From the NCBI RefSeq assembly GCF_002844275.1, contig NZ_NXGX01000009.1, positions 101,925 to 165,924 on the forward strand: a stretch of 64,000 nucleotides of DNA. The letters run 5' to 3'. The position numbers and the translations under genes are program-made. The DNA is from Thalassospira lohafexi. Its GTDB lineage: Bacteria; Pseudomonadota; Alphaproteobacteria; Rhodospirillales; Thalassospiraceae. The notes below the pieces were generated by a model. The model was not told the DNA's origin and ran no database searches. It saw only the letters and a program-made list of their open reading frames with translations. This document shows, piece after piece, positions 63,514-64,000 of the stretch; the first letter of the stretch is position 1; each line of letters begins with the position of its first letter.

Positions 63514-63807
63514 ATGAAGGTCCGTGTTTACAAACCTGCCAAGAACGCCATGCAGTCCGGTCAGGCTGCGACCAAGCACTGGGTTATGGAATTTGAACCG
63601 GGTGCGAAAAAAGTCGCGGATCAGCTGATGGGATGGATCGGTTCTACCGATACCCGCGGTCAGGTCAAAATGTATTTCGAAACGCTTGAAGAAGCGCAGG
63701 CTTTCGCCGCCAAGCACAAGCTGATCGCTGATGTCGAACAGCCCAAGCGCCGTAAAATCCAGATCAAAGCCTATGCCGATAACTTCGCGTTTAAACGCGT
63801 CGTCTGA
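63514..63807 (+). CDS. NDUFS4-like accessory subunit of NADH dehydrogenase (complex I)
   Basis: The 97-residue protein matches the alphaproteobacterial/mitochondrial ETC complex I subunit family (NDUFS4-like). It opens KVRVYKPAKNAMQSGQAATKHWVMEFEP, has MGWIGSTDTRGQVKMYFETLEEAQAFAAKHK in the middle and ends with KIQIKAYADNFAFKRV. The subunit sits on the peripheral arm near the NADH/quinone path and stabilises the complex. The ATG at 63514 has GAGGG upstream; the frame is open to 63379. The nuo operon is not in the window. Confidence 0.93.
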   Translation: MKVRVYKPAKNAMQSGQAATKHWVMEFEPGAKKVADQLMGWIGSTDTRGQVKMYFETLEEAQAFAAKHKLIADVEQPKRRKIQIKAYADNFAFKRVV

Positions 63808-63849
63808 TTGCGGGCGGGCTTCTGGATAACGGACCGTCAAAGACCATTC

Positions 63850-63876
63850 ACCGGGGCGGATTTCCGCCCCGTTTCG
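63850..63876 (+). terminator. Terminator after the NDUFS4-like gene
   Basis: GGGGCGGA pairs with TCCGCCCC across a very short loop, followed by GTTTCGTCT. The T run is weak. Confidence 0.55.
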
Positions 63877-63971
63877 TCTGACAGGGGACGTTAAACCCTG
63901 AAATGAATGACGGGCAGGCGCCCAATGCCATGCCCTCAAATACCATCCGGGGCAACAACCACCCCACACCG

Positions 63972-64000
63972 CGGTCCCTTAGCTCAACTGGATAGAGCAA
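63972..64000 (+). tRNA. 5' part of a tRNA gene, cut by the window end
   Basis: GGTCCCT, TA, GCTC, a D loop and GAGC are in order for the first 29 bases of a tRNA. The anticodon lies beyond the window. The start resembles known tRNA-Arg (UCU) genes, but the identity is not shown by this sequence. Confidence 0.75.

Overview
The window looks like a chromosomal segment of a marine alphaproteobacterium of the Rhodospirillales type, most probably Thalassospira or a close relative. This is inferred from moderate GC content, an alphaproteobacterial NDUFS4-like complex I subunit gene beside tRNA-Pro, a zinc-ribbon DinB, the run alaC-like / hom / glpX / recJ, a class I PHA synthase, and many orphan periplasmic binding proteins. 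No phage, insertion sequence or CRISPR array was seen.

Layout. 0-10 kb: a small membrane protein, a hotdog thioesterase behind a LiuR-like box, rplM-rpsI, an FMN-dependent L-lactate dehydrogenase-type enzyme, a GNAT protein, a divergent phzF-like/LysR pair, a secreted protein with a possible lysozyme-like core, and argC. 9.5-22.5 kb: a MocR regulator divergent from an EamA exporter, two orphan solute-binding proteins, a gamma-carbonic anhydrase, a second EamA protein, a di-heme peroxidase behind a Fur-like box, a beta-hydroxyacid dehydrogenase, a secreted protein, phaC and an OmpA-type lipoprotein. 22.8-36.2 kb: alaC-like aminotransferase, hom, glpX, an Hsp70-like protein, a compositionally distinct MBOAT/SGNH pair with a 10-G tract at its ribosome-binding site, a peroxiredoxin, recJ, a third orphan solute-binding protein and an MFS transporter.

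36.4-47 kb: three identical tRNA-Glu genes, dinB, a degenerate EAL protein, a TPR/SPOR lipoprotein, a SAM hydroxide adenosyltransferase-family protein, a metallo-beta-lactamase-fold protein, motA-motB, and a chemoreceptor with a periplasmic CxxCH haem motif. 47-57.7 kb: small unknown proteins, apt, a Panacea-domain protein, a ChaN-family protein, a cystathionine beta-lyase divergent from a DAO-type oxidoreductase, an AT-richer pair (a helical protein with a Ser-Pro repeat plus a flavin amine-oxidase-like protein), an EamA transporter and a NAPE-PLD-like hydrolase. 57.9-64 kb: a thiamin-precursor ABC transporter (thiZ-thiX-thiY) under a TPP riboswitch, a GNAT protein, a histone-deacetylase-like protein overlapping a DUF192 gene, tRNA-Pro, the complex I accessory subunit, and the first 29 bases of a tRNA cut by the window end.

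Most genes are core metabolism, transport and sensing. The best candidates for undescribed biology are the 53.8-55.7 kb helical-protein/flavoprotein pair, the possible phase-variable acyltransferase cassette at 28.3-30.7 kb, the haem-motif chemoreceptor, the degenerate EAL protein, and an unexplained plus-strand terminator in the divergent gap at 3.5-3.8 kb.
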